Shown: positions 18,556-28,700 of the stretch, one piece after another
How the letters are laid out: every line of letters starts with the position of its first letter
How positions within the stretch are numbered: position 1 is the first letter of the stretch
NCBI RefSeq assembly: GCF_018320785.1
Contig: NC_054873.1
Span: 20,922,196-20,986,195, forward strand
Direction of reading: 5' to 3'
Source: Cheilinus undulatus
Lineage: Eukaryota; Chordata; Actinopteri; Labriformes; Labridae
Length of the DNA stretch: 64,000 bases
The notes under the pieces: model-generated
Databases searched by the model: none
Told to the model about the DNA's origin: nothing
Seen by the model: only the letters and a program-made list of their open reading frames with translations
Made by a program: the position numbers and the translations under genes

Positions 18556-19725
18556 TTAAGTCAGGGACTGACATTTCATCAATAAGGGGCTTCCAAGTAA
18601 AGTTACAGCTTTGGGCTTATCACCCCTTTTCTGTAACACTGGACAGTCTCGAACAAAGTGACCTTTTGCATGGCAATAGTGGCACTCAACCTGATTTTTA
18701 GTAGTGTGCTTCCCAGTGGGTGTGAACACTGGTTTAGAGAAATTTGGGAGTTTTGTTTTACTAGAGAAGGTGCTTGGTGACTTTGATGGGCAAGTGAATT
18801 TGTGAGTGAGAGCAAACTCATCAGCAAAAACAGCAGCTTTTTCCAGAGTTAAACTACTTTGCTCATTGAGGTAAGTAGCAACTCTTTCATTAACACAACG
18901 TTTGAACTGTTCCAACAAAATGATGTTTTTTAAATCATCCAGGTTTTTAACATCTTGTGATTTACACCAGCGTTCAAATAAGGTTTTCTGTTCTCGAGCA
19001 AACTCCACATGAGTTTGGCTCTCTTCCTTTTTCAACTTTCGGAATTGCTGCCTATATGCTTCAGGCACCAATTCATATGCACGGAGTATGGCTTCCTTCA
19101 CAGTCTTGTAATCGGAGCTTTGAGCAATGGACAATGATGCGTAAACACCTTGGGCTTTCCCCACCAACACACATTGGAGCAACAATGGCCTGAACTCCTC
19201 TGGCCATTTTAATGTGTTGGCAACTCTCTCAAAAAGTGTAAAATACTCATCCACCTCCCTTTCATTAAATGGTGGTACAAGTCGGCTGTTTCGTGCTAAA
19301 TCAAATTCTCTAGCACCACCGTGCTGTACAGATTTGATGCGGAGCGCTTCAAGCTCCAGTTCTCTCAAACGTATGGCCTGTTCTTTTTCTTTCTCTTCAT
19401 ATATTAATTTGATTCTCATTTGCTCTAACTTGATTTGCTCAAACTTGAGTTTCATCTCCAAGTTCTTCACTTCAGACTCAGTAGCAGGGTCAGTGCTAGA
19501 GGGATCAGTGTCATCTTCTTTTTCTGGTTCTGCTTCAGGATTTTCGCCAAGAAACTGCCCCTCCACTAACCCAATAACTACAGCTTCTTTGACCACATCC
19601 TTTCGGCTCCCTGCTTTCACAGGAATGTTAAAGTGTTGAGCAATTTTGAAAAGATCTGTCTTTTTACAAGTGTTAATGGCCTCCCATGTTGGGTTTTCAA
19701 CAAATGACTCCAACTGAAACTCCAT
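18556..19725 (-). CDS. gag: Retrotransposon Gag with CCHC zinc knuckle
   Basis: 389 codons from MEFQLESF. Residues about 85-135 are a highly charged, likely coiled-coil stretch (repeated LKFEQIKLEQMRIKL-like text). A central capsid-like region follows (VPPFNEREVDEYFTLFERVA and on), of the kind related to SCAN domains. A single zinc knuckle C-x2-C-x4-H-x4-C (CHYCHAKGHFVRDC) lies near residue 350. It ends at TAA 18556-18558. The following pol frame is in the same register, so this stop is the only break between them. It may be a nonsense change or a read-through site. Confidence 0.88.
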   Translation of the reverse strand: MEFQLESFVENPTWEAINTCKKTDLFKIAQHFNIPVKAGSRKDVVKEAVVIGLVEGQFLGENPEAEPEKEDDTDPSSTDPATESEVKNLEMKLKFEQIKLEQMRIKLIYEEKEKEQAIRLRELELEALRIKSVQHGGAREFDLARNSRLVPPFNEREVDEYFTLFERVANTLKWPEEFRPLLLQCVLVGKAQGVYASLSIAQSSDYKTVKEAILRAYELVPEAYRQQFRKLKKEESQTHVEFAREQKTLFERWCKSQDVKNLDDLKNIILLEQFKRCVNERVATYLNEQSSLTLEKAAVFADEFALTHKFTCPSKSPSTFSSKTKLPNFSKPVFTPTGKHTTKNQVECHYCHAKGHFVRDCPVLQKRGDKPKAVTLLGSPLLMKCQSLT

Positions 19726-19795
19726 GACTTGATGTAGCTACTTGTGTGTTCTACAATAATATAAATGATCAGTACAGAAAAGGAAAGTGTTTCAG

Positions 19796-19813
19796 ATCCC
19801 GGACGAGCCCCCA
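19796..19813 (-). other. Primer-binding site, tRNA-Pro type
   Basis: On the minus strand, two bases after the 5' LTR, the sequence TGGGGGCTCGTCCGGGAT is complementary to the 3' end of a proline tRNA. It is the same 18-base site known from gammaretroviruses. Its presence fixes the orientation of the element. Confidence 0.9.
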
Positions 19814-19815
19814 AA

Positions 19816-20328
19816 TGTCACGTTTCTGCAAGTCACATGACGTGAAGGACAGGGGTCATGGACAGGGAAAGTAACAAAAAGAAAATCTGCACCTTTATAT
19901 AAAACAAAAATAAGGCCTTTGGGGTCTAAAAGATGGAGTGGAGTTATGCTTCTCCACAGCCACCCACTGATTTTGCCAAAAGTTGGCAAACTAAAGTAAA
20001 AAGGCCTCAAACAGAGGTAGAATTGCTTGGTGGGGAGAAAACACTAAGTGGAGAAATCTCCTTAGAGATCAACCCTCACAAAAACTCTAGAATTTACCCT
20101 CTTTCCCTCAAAACACATAACCACTCTCAAAAACACTCATCACACAAACCAAAAGAAACCAACTGAAGGTGTTGGCTCTTTGGTGTCACACCCCAAACTG
20201 AGGGAAAGAACCTCCTTTTATAGACTACCCAGGCTGATGAGCACCAGCTGAGTGCAATGAGGACAGGTGAGCTGAGTGAGAGGCTCGTTAGGAGTGCTGG
20301 AGGTCACAGACTACCTCCATCTGTAACA
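19816..20328 (-). repeat. 5' LTR of the retrotransposon
   Basis: 513 bp, TGTCACG...GTAACA on the + strand. By eye it differs from the other LTR at one base (19842 G against 16149 A). A TATA-like box (CTATAAAAGG on the minus strand) lies at 20214-20223, at a plausible place for a minus-strand promoter. Confidence 0.92.
20214..20223 (-). promoter_or_regulatory. Candidate TATA box in the 5' LTR
   Basis: Reads CTATAAAAGG on the minus strand, in the part of the LTR that would be U3. The same motif is present in the other LTR. The role is inferred from motif and position only. Confidence 0.5.
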
Positions 20329-20332
20329 ATAA

Positions 20333-21750
20333 GTACCTTCTAAAAAGTCTGTTGAGTAAGTCAGCTTAAATCCAGTGGTAGGTAGAACACCAGAGTTCGC
20401 AGGATATCAGCAACTGTAGCACTGAGGAGGGGGATGGCACTGAGGGCCAGTCTGCCAGCCAGAGAGAGAACCAGTGAGCACAAGAACTAGAGTTAAGTGG
20501 TCTTGGGACAGTGAAAGGGACCCGTTAATGTCATTAGGGGGGATTAAAGGAACAGTGGTAGATAAACTAGACAAGATAGGGGATGTCATTTATGCATATG
20601 TAGTAGAAAGAATCAGAAAAAGGACTTGTCTCTTCTCTGGCACAGAGCCAGGCAGCTGTGATGTGATCATAAGGTCAAGGGTCAGGCTAATGTTGTGACT
20701 GCTTTTTTCCAATCAGATTGTAGCTTTTTTTTTTTCAGTTTGAGAGTGTGGTAAAGAGTTGTGCAGGAATGAGTCCTAAAACACGGAATTAAGTTAGCAT
20801 TTTAACACTTCCGGCTCCCTTGTCTGAAAGTCTGGGATTTTGACTTGAGTTTTTGGTTAAATCCCTGAAATAAGGTCTGTGGTGTACACAAGCTCAAGAG
20901 TTTAACGTTTTATTCTACAACAGAAAATACATCTGAAAAGTGCCCAACCTTTGAATTGTGCATCTTTTCACGTCTTAATAAAGGCAGCTGCTAAAGGACA
21001 GCTAACAAGGACTACAGCGTTTGTCAGGAAGAATATGCGTCATCATCCGAAGTGCGGCAACTGAGTCTGCCGTTCACTTGTATCCGCAGTTGATGACGTT
21101 AAATTCAGTTGACTGTGTTGTAGTTCAATATAGCATGACAATAGCTTTTACTTGAGTCAGTTAGATTAACGAACCAGACATGATGCTTATATTATCAATC
21201 TTTAAAGATTATCTTTATGAACAAAACGTCTAAGTTTCATAAACTTTTCTTGGGCACAGATCTTATTGTCAGCAATAATCCAAAAACCCATTGAAAATCC
21301 CATAGGCTCGCCGCTGAGGCAACCAACGCAAAGCTAACTTCCCGGTTTGCCTATAAAATCACGTCACTACTGCACCACTCTATTTCTCATGAGTGGTCAT
21401 GGCTTCAGCTCATTCAGACACGCCCACACCATCCTAGAGCAGAATTTACAGCCTCATTTTCATGATTTTGAAGCCTAATTTTATAAACCTAGAGATGTTT
21501 TATTCGACTGAAATTTGACCTGGGGGATTCATAACACAGTGACCCATCATACAACTAACCTAAATACAGATTTATTTTCACTTTACAGGGTCTTTAAGTG
21601 CTCATGTTTGTTTTTGTTTATCCTTATACATACATCAAAGGACTTGTGTTTTAGGTTTGAAAAACATATTTAAATATCGGTATTGATATCACTATTACCT
21701 AAAATCAATCTGCAAGTATTGGTATATTGCATACTGGCAAGGTATAAACT
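20333..21750. other. Intergenic spacer between the retrotransposon and the duplicated adal exon
   Basis: No supported gene. A 74-codon plus-strand frame at 20474-20698 has no recognisable motif. Part of the stretch, including the block around 21000-21560, looks like old dispersed fish repeat, but no ends or target duplications were found. Confidence 0.5.
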
Positions 21751-22163
21751 ATTTTCAGTGTAGGTTGAGTCTGAACTTTGCACCCCAATTGAAGACAGAA
21801 CTTACTAATCTAAAGGCCACAAGTATGCACTCTCATGCCATGCTGGCTTTGATAAAGTGGGATACCAGGGATTTAATAGTGCAGTTCCTTTTGCTTGGCT
21901 TGGATGTGACTTTCCATTATATTATCAATATTTATAAGCAGAGAGCTAAACTGGCTTTTTACTTATTAATAAATCAACTTCAAACTTAAAAAGTACTTTA
22001 TCCTACAACTCCCATAATGCTACTCAATATTCACCATTTCCTTATGATAAATTAACTGGAAATGAAGAGTAAAACTGGTAAACGCATTTCTATAGAATTA
22101 TGCACTTTTGTGTTGATAAAATCAAAGTCTTCATGAATAAATTTTGTTCATGTCATTCTACAG

Positions 22164-22368
22164 ACTGATGTAAAGGAGTCTTCAGCACAAACTTGTCTCA
22201 GGAATATCAGCCGGCTGCTTCCATGTTTGGTCTCAGTCATGAAGCTGCTTTTCCAGCAGGCCAGTCTTCCAGACTGTATATTTTCTCCAGGGGCTGTTAA
22301 ACAACAGCTCAGACAGAAGTGGACCGACTTACAACCACCACTTAAGTTCAAATTCAATGGAGCCTGAA
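22164..22368 (+). pseudogene. Decayed duplicate of the last adal exon
   Basis: After a preserved acceptor (tctacag, 22157-22163) the sequence follows the terminal adal exon closely: gaatatcagc, tttggtctcagtcatgaagc and agacagaagtgga occur in order. An early one-base loss (gatgtaaagg against gatgataaagg) and later indels destroy the frame. Similarity extends into the flanks, from about 21.8 kb to about 22.72 kb against about 15.1-16.06 kb, so this is a genomic duplication, not a processed copy. It ends about 30 bp short of the nat10 stop, so the nat10 3' UTR probably runs antisense across it. Confidence 0.88.
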
Positions 22369-22407
22369 GCCAAAATATATCCTAACATTTTAGTTTAAAA
22401 TACATTT

Positions 22408-22413
22408 TTATTA
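22408..22413 (-). terminator. nat10: Candidate nat10 poly(A) signal
   Basis: AATAAA on the minus strand about 340 bp past the nat10 stop. It lies inside the duplicated adal 3' block. The role is inferred. Confidence 0.35.
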
Positions 22414-22749
22414 ACTTATGACAAGTCTTTGTAGAAACTCTAACTTCAAATTTGAATGGTTGTCTAAGATGGGATAACGTTACTTGAAAGTAAAGGATGC
22501 TTATTCAGTGAAAAAAATGTGTTATTTTCCTCTCATATACAATATCTGTGGTATTGTAACCAACATTAATCAAAGAAACAGACTTTGTAAAAAAAAGTTG
22601 TTGTATTTGAGGAGAGTTTGAAAGGAAAATCTCAGGAAAAAGCCAGTCCTCATGGTTCTTCCTTTAAGTCTATCAAAGATATCCACAGCTTTCACGTTGA
22701 TGCTGCTTTGAATCGACACAGTCCAGCCAATGCAAGTCATCTGTTACTG

Positions 22750-25700
22750 TCACATTTTCTTCCCAAATTTCCCGTACTTGTCTTTACTCTTCTTGAACTT
22801 TCCATGCTGCATTTCCTTCTTTTTGAGCTTCCCGTGTTGAGCAGTCCCATTGCTTTGGTTGGCATTCCCCCCTTCCCACTTTCTCTTCTTGTCACTGTTT
22901 GGAGTAAAATACTGTTACAAACATGTTTCTGCTTCAACAGAACAACTGCAGACAACAGGAAAATGATAATCATCAGTGCACCTCTTGATGCTGACGATCG
23001 CTGTGTTTCCAGCTTTCTTCAACACTTGGTCCCATTCCTCGTCATTACCACGAATCCTGTACCTGCAAGCACAAAGAAGCCATCAGTATGACAGTTAGAA
23101 ATCCCATTTTCATTCATATTCAAAATAAATATTAAAAGCATCCCCCAAAACTCATACTCACTCTTCCAGGTCCATTTCTTTCACCTTCTCCACATCCTGC
23201 TTGTGTCTCTCTTCAAACTCCTTTGCAGCTTCATTCTGTCAGTAAAGAAAAAAAAACTTTATTTCAAACAAAAAAAGGAATGCAAAAATACCTGGAGAAG
23301 GATGAAAATCATCTCTTCCCCAAACACACACCCACACTATTAAAATTAGAAGATATAAAAGCACAAATATTGTGCTTACAAATTACTACAAGCTTATTCA
23401 GAATGCGTCTACTTCTTAGCAACAATTTGTTTTAATATATACTTATTTAACAGTTGATATCAGGTTAAGGGCTATTGGAATCTCCATCAGAAAACTTAAA
23501 CACGTGACATTTCTTTTGCCTCATTCTGATCCATTTTTATGCACATATTTGTGTCTCTTCTGCACCGTTTTATAGTCTGATGCCTTCTTTGATGTCTTTT
23601 AGCTGCTAGCAGGCTTGTTCTTACACAATGACAAATACATTCATTTAAATAGTTTTGCAAACACAGAAAATACAGTTCTTGTGTTTCTGCATTGTTTAAG
23701 TCCAAAATTTCAAAAGCTGTATTATCACCCCAGCTTCATTACTGCATGGGGAAGCTGGGGCTGTGGCCTTGGACCTCTACCTTTGAGTCCTCGATGGGGG
23801 GGCCTCATACATGAGAGTAACTGTGAGTAGAGTTCAGCCTCAGAGGGTACCACAGTGATCCACTTTGTTTGGTTGAATTCATCAGTGTCAAAATCTATGT
23901 CTCCCTCCAACTGTGCATGGCCGTTAGCGCCAATGTTTGTGAATCAGATGCATGTTTTAATGAAGCTCATTTTCAGGTAAACGGGGAATTTTTTCTAAGG
24001 CAACTTCCCAAGTGAAGTGAAATAACAAGAGTATTGAGTTAACTTCAGCATTTTAAATGTCTCTAGTCCACACTACTTATAGTTAAACTACACTTTTGAA
24101 AGTGAACTATACACTAGGTGTCCTTTAGGAACACATGAAGTCACTGCTGAGAACACTAACTCAGCAGATAACTTCACTCATGGTGCAAATGTGTCTCACA
24201 TCCAAAACAAACCTTTTTTTTTTCCATTTTAGAATTTGCAGCTAGCTGTCCATAAACAATAAATGAGTGATCAATCTCCTTTTGCTCTCCTATTACCTAT
24301 CGAGGTGGAGTCTGTCACCTGTGCGTCTCTGCAGGTGATCAGACAGAGATGAGAACGGTTATGCCTCATCTGTTAATGTATGAGCATTTAAGAAAATACC
24401 AGAGAATCTTGACTGTCTCTACAACATGCCTTATATTAATGAACATGTGAAACTATAATTCAGAATTGGATTTAACAACAAAGAGATTCTTTCTATTTCG
24501 CTAATAAGCACAATGTCTAAGATCAACTATTTGTAGTAGTAAGTTTCGACTTTTTTCTCGTCATTTCAACTTTAATCTCGAAAGCATGTTTCAACTTGAT
24601 TCTCAGACTTTTGGCTGTATTCTCAACATTTTAACTTTAATCTCATAATTCAGACTTTAATCTTGAAGTACCCGGCATCATTTTGTCCTTCACCTGTGTC
24701 CCTAATCCGCTTCGGTACTGAATGCACTGTAGATCATTACTAATAAAAATATTTAATACACAACAACAGAATACCTACTTGAAATTGAAACTAGAATTAT
24801 ATTGATTTTAAGCTTGATAAATATTTCGAAAAATGTAAACTGCAGACCACATACCAGATCATCACTGAGGCTTTTGACAGTTGGCTCCATGGAAACATCT
24901 TTCGTGGCAGCCATCTCTGCCTCAATAGCTTTTTCTTGGATGCTGGTAAAAACCTGTGTAAATAACCAAAACAGCAAGATATATTTATGTTTCTACAATA
25001 TTTTAAAAGCAGGTGTATTTATTCTATTATATATGCAGAGACAGGACCTACTTGCACAAATTTGCGGATCAGACGGTTGAAGAGACCCATAAGCTGTGAG
25101 CTTGGGAGTTCAATCTCCTTTTCTAGCTGGTCCACTGATTTGTGCTGCAACCCTACACCCAGCAGTAATGCCTTAAAACAAGAGAAACAATTAAAAAGCA
25201 TGTAGCAAGCAAACTCAGTTATCAACTAACTGCACAACCTTTAGGCATACATACACACTGCGCTGCTGAGAGAGACACATCACCAAGCTGCCTGAGGAAA
25301 TACAAGCGTGCCACTGCTGGGACCAAGTCCATGATCAGGTGGTAGTCCACCATACTCCTCGAGTACAGCTCCAGACGTTTGAGGTCGTAAGGGCTGAAAT
25401 GGATGGCCAGCTCAGAGCTACTGAGCGCTGTGGGGGAGAAAGGCAGGTTAGCCCAGAGTAAACTCTTATCTCTTCACTTAGCAAAAGAGGCTTACTTTTC
25501 GTGTCCTGCTTGGACTTCTTATTCTGCAGGATGCTGAGAGCCAGGCTCGGAGAGAAACTGCTGAACTGGTAGGAGAGGAGAGACAGGAAGCGCCGGCGGA
25601 AATCTGGCCAGACACACACACACACACACACGATAAATGGTTTCAGTAGACAATAATCAGGCATGTGGGGGCAAACGACAAAAAGCATTGCCATTCGACT

Positions 25701-28700
25701 GAAGGTGTGTTCTTCAAATGCACAAATATTACAATAGTAGTGGACTGCTTTTTGGTACCTGTCCAGCCAAGGCGCAGACACATTCCATGCATATTATGTA
25801 TTTATAAAAAACAGTCTAAATTTAAGAGTAATGGCAGCTTCGTAAGTATATGTATGGTAAATTACTGGTTTTATGAGCCATAGCAGAGAGAACATGTTAA
25901 TAGGTCTTCCCCAGGAAATTTTGAGCATGAGTACTTTATTTCCCTCATTTAAGGGAGTTTTCTATGCACTATTCAATTGCTTTAGTGCATCATTTTCTGA
26001 TTTTGTTGGCTTTTCCCTGCAAAAACTCAAATATTAGTCTGAGTGTATTTGTTTAATTTCTGGTTGAAAATAGTTATACCACTTTCTATCAGCCCCATTA
26101 ATCTTGCCTGTCTGGATAAAGATCTTATTTTCAGCTACAAAAAAACAAAATTTTAACCCGAAATACATTTGACGTAACAATATTTGTCAGTGCATCAGGG
26201 AAGATTTACTTGACTTGACTTTTTAAAGTAAGATGCGCTGACTATTTTAGATACATGACATGATGATGATGTCATCTCATGTCTGACATTCAAGTTTAAT
26301 TTTCTTGCTACACTGACAGATATTTTTGCTTATACAACCAATCTGGCCTTTATTTATTTATTTATTTTTGTATTTATCTTAAAATAATTTGTTTACTTAT
26401 TAAAATAAGAGTTTTATATATTTCTGAGTCACTTTAATGCCACTTTTGGGGCTGATAAACAACAAAAATGTCATTTCCGTTACTTCCCGAACCTGGAAAC
26501 TGAAACCATAACAAGGGGGTCAAGTTCCCTGGCAGCATAAAGTACCTACTTGTGGTTAACTCTGAGGCCAGGGTGTGTTATTTAAATGATGATTGTTTTT
26601 AGCCGTCACATTTATCAACACCTGCTCAGTCATATGCTGTAACTGACCTGATATGCAAAATCATAAATCACATGTGGCCCTTTGTAAGACAATTTCTACA
26701 CACATGAGGGCCGTTGTAAGCTGCCTTTTACAGCACATCATGAAGTGAGATGGCTTCTCAATACTATCAAGTCTTGAGTGATGAAGGCAGATGAAAAATG
26801 GGTATTAAAAGTAGAACTGTGATGGTACTGTTAATACCGCAGTATCGTAGTGGCAGAAGTGCCACAGTGTTGTCAAGGACATGTGACAGTTTCAAACTGT
26901 AGGCCTCAAGGGCAAAACTAGTATTTTTTTTGTGCAGCAGAGTGATGGGAAGTTGGAACTACAGTTGCGGTAAGCCCTAGTGCACCCATCATCCTTTGCA
27001 CTCCACTGATTAGCATGACCTGAGAGTTAATGGCTGCAGCCCAGAGACCTCGCCGACACAGCTGTCTCCCATACAGACCTCCACTCAGCAACCAGGAAGC
27101 CATGCTTGTTAGCTCTAATTTTCAAAATTAGCTCTGAATTTAATTGTCACATGAGATGTACTTTTATATACACATACATGCATGCATATTTCTATTTAAA
27201 TATTTCATATTAAATTAAGAGAAAAATATTATCATTAGAATTATTGGACGTGAACAACTCTCTTCAACATGAACTGTGTTTGTTCACTTTAAAGGTGTAT
27301 GTGTTTGTGTGCTTAACCCCTTTTTGAAAATTCCCATCATAGAATGGATTTTGAATATTGACTTCAACGTATGACTTGGTTTAGTCAATATGCCAATTTT
27401 TAGTTTATTTAAAAACTAGAGTACTTACATGATTGAGAAAATCTTTTCCAAAATTGTTCTTACACCTTATAGTCAGTAGGCCAAATTAACTCCATTGCAA
27501 AAAAAAAAAAAAGGGAATAGAGGACAGAAAAATTGCCTCAATATACACAAATTTACCCTCGCTAGCTTGCTGTTGTAAATACTACAATAAGACACAGACA
27601 AGAGGTCTGTATTGGATAGGGCTGCATTAGGGAAGCCTTTAAGGTGCAGCCATACTCGATTTGATCAGACAGCGCGAAAATGCAGCGCGAGGATGCGATG
27701 AGTGGTGAGGCAGAATCAGTCTATGGGGAGACCTGAGCGACCAAAGTTTTTGAGATTGTGGATTGTGGACTTCTAAATCTGACATGTGGAAGCATTTTGG
27801 TTCCCCGATGTCAAAAAATGAGAAAAGAGAAAAAGTGATGGACAAACAAAATCAACACGAAGACACTGCCAGACTGTGGTGACACACTTGTTGGGAAACA
27901 CGAGTAACAAACAAATCGTCACCCCGAAAAGATTTGAGAAGGTGTGAGGAACAGAGTCCAGCCAGGCCAAAAGGAGGCGTTCACAATCCCATTTCCCGAC
28001 AACAGCCCGAGGGCTCAGCAGTTTAGAAAAGTGTATCTGTGAATTTATCACTAAAGACCTATAGCTGTTTTCAGTGGTGGACAACAAAGGTTAGTAAACA
28101 CTGGAGCAAAAATATAATATATATTTTAAGCCTAATGCGTACCTATGGCACTTTTTTTTCATACTGTAATAATCGAAGTACAATTATTTTCAATAAATGC
28201 CTACATCACTTTTTCCAAGTGTTCATTTGTTTTGTTTTCTTAATAAATTACCATATTGTGGACTTATTAGCTAGGTATTATCATACCGTGAGATTTTGTG
28301 CTTCTTATACACTGGATTTTACAGTATGTATAAGTAGCATATTGCCTTTTTGTATTGGGAAATGGTAACCTATGTGTGGACTTTGCCAGCCTGTTATAAT
28401 AACAGGCTTATCAGCTGCAGTAATGGAGATGTTGTGGAATCTCACCTTTCCAGAAGGCAGACAGCCACTGGCTCTGCTCTGGCGTTTCCTCTGTGTTCAG
28501 CTCCTTCAGCATCACACATGAATGCTCTCCTGTCAGGTCATTCTAGACACAACCACACAGTCAATCAAACTCTGCAAAGCAACAGCCTGATATACTCTGA
28601 TAAATAAAAACAAAAGACTTAATCATGAAACTTACAGGGGTTTGCCTTAAGTAGACGGGAGTGTAACCTGCTTTCTTCCAGAACCTGTAACATTATAAAA

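Larger units (their letters stand above)
16123..20328 (-). mobile_element. Gmr1-like Ty3/Gypsy LTR retrotransposon, internally deleted
   Basis: The 4206-bp insertion is bounded by 513-bp LTRs (TG...CA on the + strand) and a 4-bp duplication ATAA (16119-16122 and 20329-20332). It is transcribed on the minus strand. In order: 5' LTR, a primer site matching the proline-tRNA type, gag with a CCHC knuckle, protease, integrase pieces, RNase H end, polypurine tract, 3' LTR. Integrase upstream of RNase H is the inverted order known for Gmr1-like Gypsy elements of fish. Reverse transcriptase and most of the integrase core are missing, so it cannot be autonomous. It landed downstream of adal, inside or beside the duplicated adal 3' block. 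Confidence 0.92.

Noticed and set aside
20474-20698. Small plus-strand protein downstream of the retrotransposon
   Set aside because: 74 codons without homology that I recognise, no promoter or splice context; length is compatible with chance.
24540-24670. CRISPR-like regular array of actttaatctcg words
   Set aside because: Spacing is irregular and copies are diverged. The setting is a vertebrate intron, where a degenerate minisatellite is the natural explanation.
26255-26295. Box C/D-like snoRNA in a nat10 intron (gatgatgatg and ctga)
   Set aside because: The two boxes are only about 20 nt apart, with no terminal stem or C'/D' boxes. Simple repeat explains the motif.
27630-28090. Possible retrocopy or exon in the large nat10 intron
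   Set aside because: The frame of about 100 codons has no recognisable domain, and nat10 phases close perfectly without it.
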